Source: Clostridiales bacterium (GTDB lineage Bacteria > Bacillota > Clostridia > Saccharofermentanales > Saccharofermentanaceae). Taken from it: 12,641 nucleotides of DNA. The position numbers and the translations under genes are program-made. Location of the stretch: NCBI GenBank assembly GCA_017612755.1, contig JAGAFH010000045.1:1-12641 (forward strand), in the 5' to 3' direction. The notes under the pieces are model-generated. The model searched no databases. It saw only the letters and a list, made by a program, of their open reading frames with translations, and had not been told where the DNA came from. This document shows, piece after piece, positions 12,102 to 12,641 of the stretch; position 1 is the stretch's first letter, and each line of letters opens with the position of its first letter.

Positions 12102-12641
12102 TCAGCCTTTGTGCTTGATAGCAGCCTGTGCTGCAGCAAGTCTTGCGATAGGTACGCGGAAAGGTGAGCAGGATACATAGTCAAGTCCGATCTCGTCGCA
12201 GAACTCAACGGATGTGGGATCACCGCCGTGCTCGCCGCAGATTCCTACGTGAAGGTTGGGATTAACAGGTTTACCGAGCTTAATGGCCATTTCCATAAGC
12301 TTGCCGACACCTGTCTGGTCCAGCTTAACAAAAGGATCTGACTCGAAGATCTTTGTGTCGTAGTAAGCTTCAAGGAACTTACCTGCATCGTCTCTGGAGA
12401 AGCCGTATGTCATCTGTGTAAGGTCGTTTGTACCGAAGCAGAAGAAAGCGGCTTCCTTAGCGATCTCATCAGCTGTAAGAGCAGCTCTGGGGATCTCGAT
12501 CATGGTACCTACTTCGTACTTGAGGTCGGAACCTGCAGCTGCGATCTCGGCATCTGCTGTCTCAACAACAACCTTCTTAACGAATGCAAGCTCCTTGATC
12601 TCACATACAAGAGGGATCATGATCTCAGGCTTGATATCCCA
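12102..12641 (-). CDS. ppdK: Pyruvate phosphate dikinase, C-terminal part (runs off the right edge)
   Basis: The visible 179 residues are the C-terminal end of the TIM-barrel PEP/pyruvate domain of pyruvate phosphate dikinase, which interconverts pyruvate, ATP and phosphate with PEP, AMP and pyrophosphate. The reading frame continues through the last base of the window, beginning with WDIKPEI before MIPLVCEI, so the gene is cut by the window, not truncated. Diagnostic motifs are [29 protein letters not shown] and [12 protein letters not shown], whose Cys is the catalytic acid of the family, and the final [18 protein letters not shown]. The related PEP synthase and PTS enzyme I share the fold but differ at these motifs. 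The enzyme is cytoplasmic and common in Clostridia, where it runs pyrophosphate-linked glycolysis or gluconeogenesis. Confidence 0.96.
   Translation of the reverse strand, partial: WDIKPEIMIPLVCEIKELAFVKKVVVETADAEIAAAGSDLKYEVGTMIEIPRAALTADEIAKEAAFFCFGTNDLTQMTYGFSRDDAGKFLEAYYDTKIFESDPFVKLDQTGVGKLMEMAIKLGKPVNPNLHVGICGEHGGDPTSVEFCDEIGLDYVSCSPFRVPIARLAAAQAAIKHKG

Noticed and set aside
1..12641. Mobile element, phage, CRISPR or defence island
   Set aside because: No transposase, integrase, spaced repeats or nuclease was seen; the genes are metabolic, envelope or regulatory, with ordinary promoters and terminators.

Overview
The window looks like a chromosomal segment of a moderate-GC Clostridia genome, most likely Lachnospiraceae or a close relative. 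I infer this from the fused chorismate mutase/prephenate dehydratase, a pyruvate phosphate dikinase, strong GGAGG ribosome-binding sites, TTGNNN/TATAAT promoters, short hairpin-plus-T terminators, and a membrane-tethered ECF sigma factor. No phage, insertion sequence, CRISPR array, rRNA or tRNA was seen. The intact genes end in TGA or TAA; none uses TAG.

Layout. (1) 1-119 carries a leftward promoter for a gene beyond the left edge. (2) 120-3150 is a tight leftward operon: TSCPD-domain protein, a zinc-ribbon membrane protein like B. subtilis YdjG, a TPM-domain protein with a glycine tail like YdjH, and a DUF4422 protein. (3) 3255-4611 is a rightward pheA unit. Between its promoter and pheA lies a 28-codon, Phe-rich leader ORF (3291-3377), an 11-bp antiterminator pairing and an intrinsic terminator. 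This is the full layout of ribosome-mediated transcription attenuation, and it is the most exciting feature here. (4) 4668-6984 is a leftward ligase / hexapeptide acyltransferase / acyl carrier protein operon that shares a bidirectional terminator with pheA. (5) 7036-7635 is an unrecognised two-helix membrane protein, followed by a 332-bp gap holding a GC-rich hairpin and a copy of the ECF promoter/leader. (6) 7968-9644 is an ECF sigma factor fused through a membrane helix to extracellular YD-like repeats. It is divergent from an acidic lipoprotein gene (9792-10811) broken by one in-frame TAG. (7) 10872-11949 is a leftward pair: an XRE-family regulator with two membrane helices and a flavin split-barrel protein, preceded by a palindromic operator candidate. 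(8) 12102-12641 is the C-terminal end of pyruvate phosphate dikinase.

How the parts work together. pheA converts chorismate to phenylpyruvate and appears to be controlled by how fast Phe codons are translated in its leader; ACT-domain feedback on the enzyme would act in parallel. The ligase-ACP-acyltransferase trio is a self-contained activate/carry/transfer module with unknown acyl donor and acceptor. The ECF fusion probably controls its own promoter, because a matching -35/-10 arrangement precedes it and recurs just beyond its 3' end. The lipoprotein next to it would be an envelope protein but may now be inactive. All functional statements rest on sequence motifs read by eye; no database search was run.
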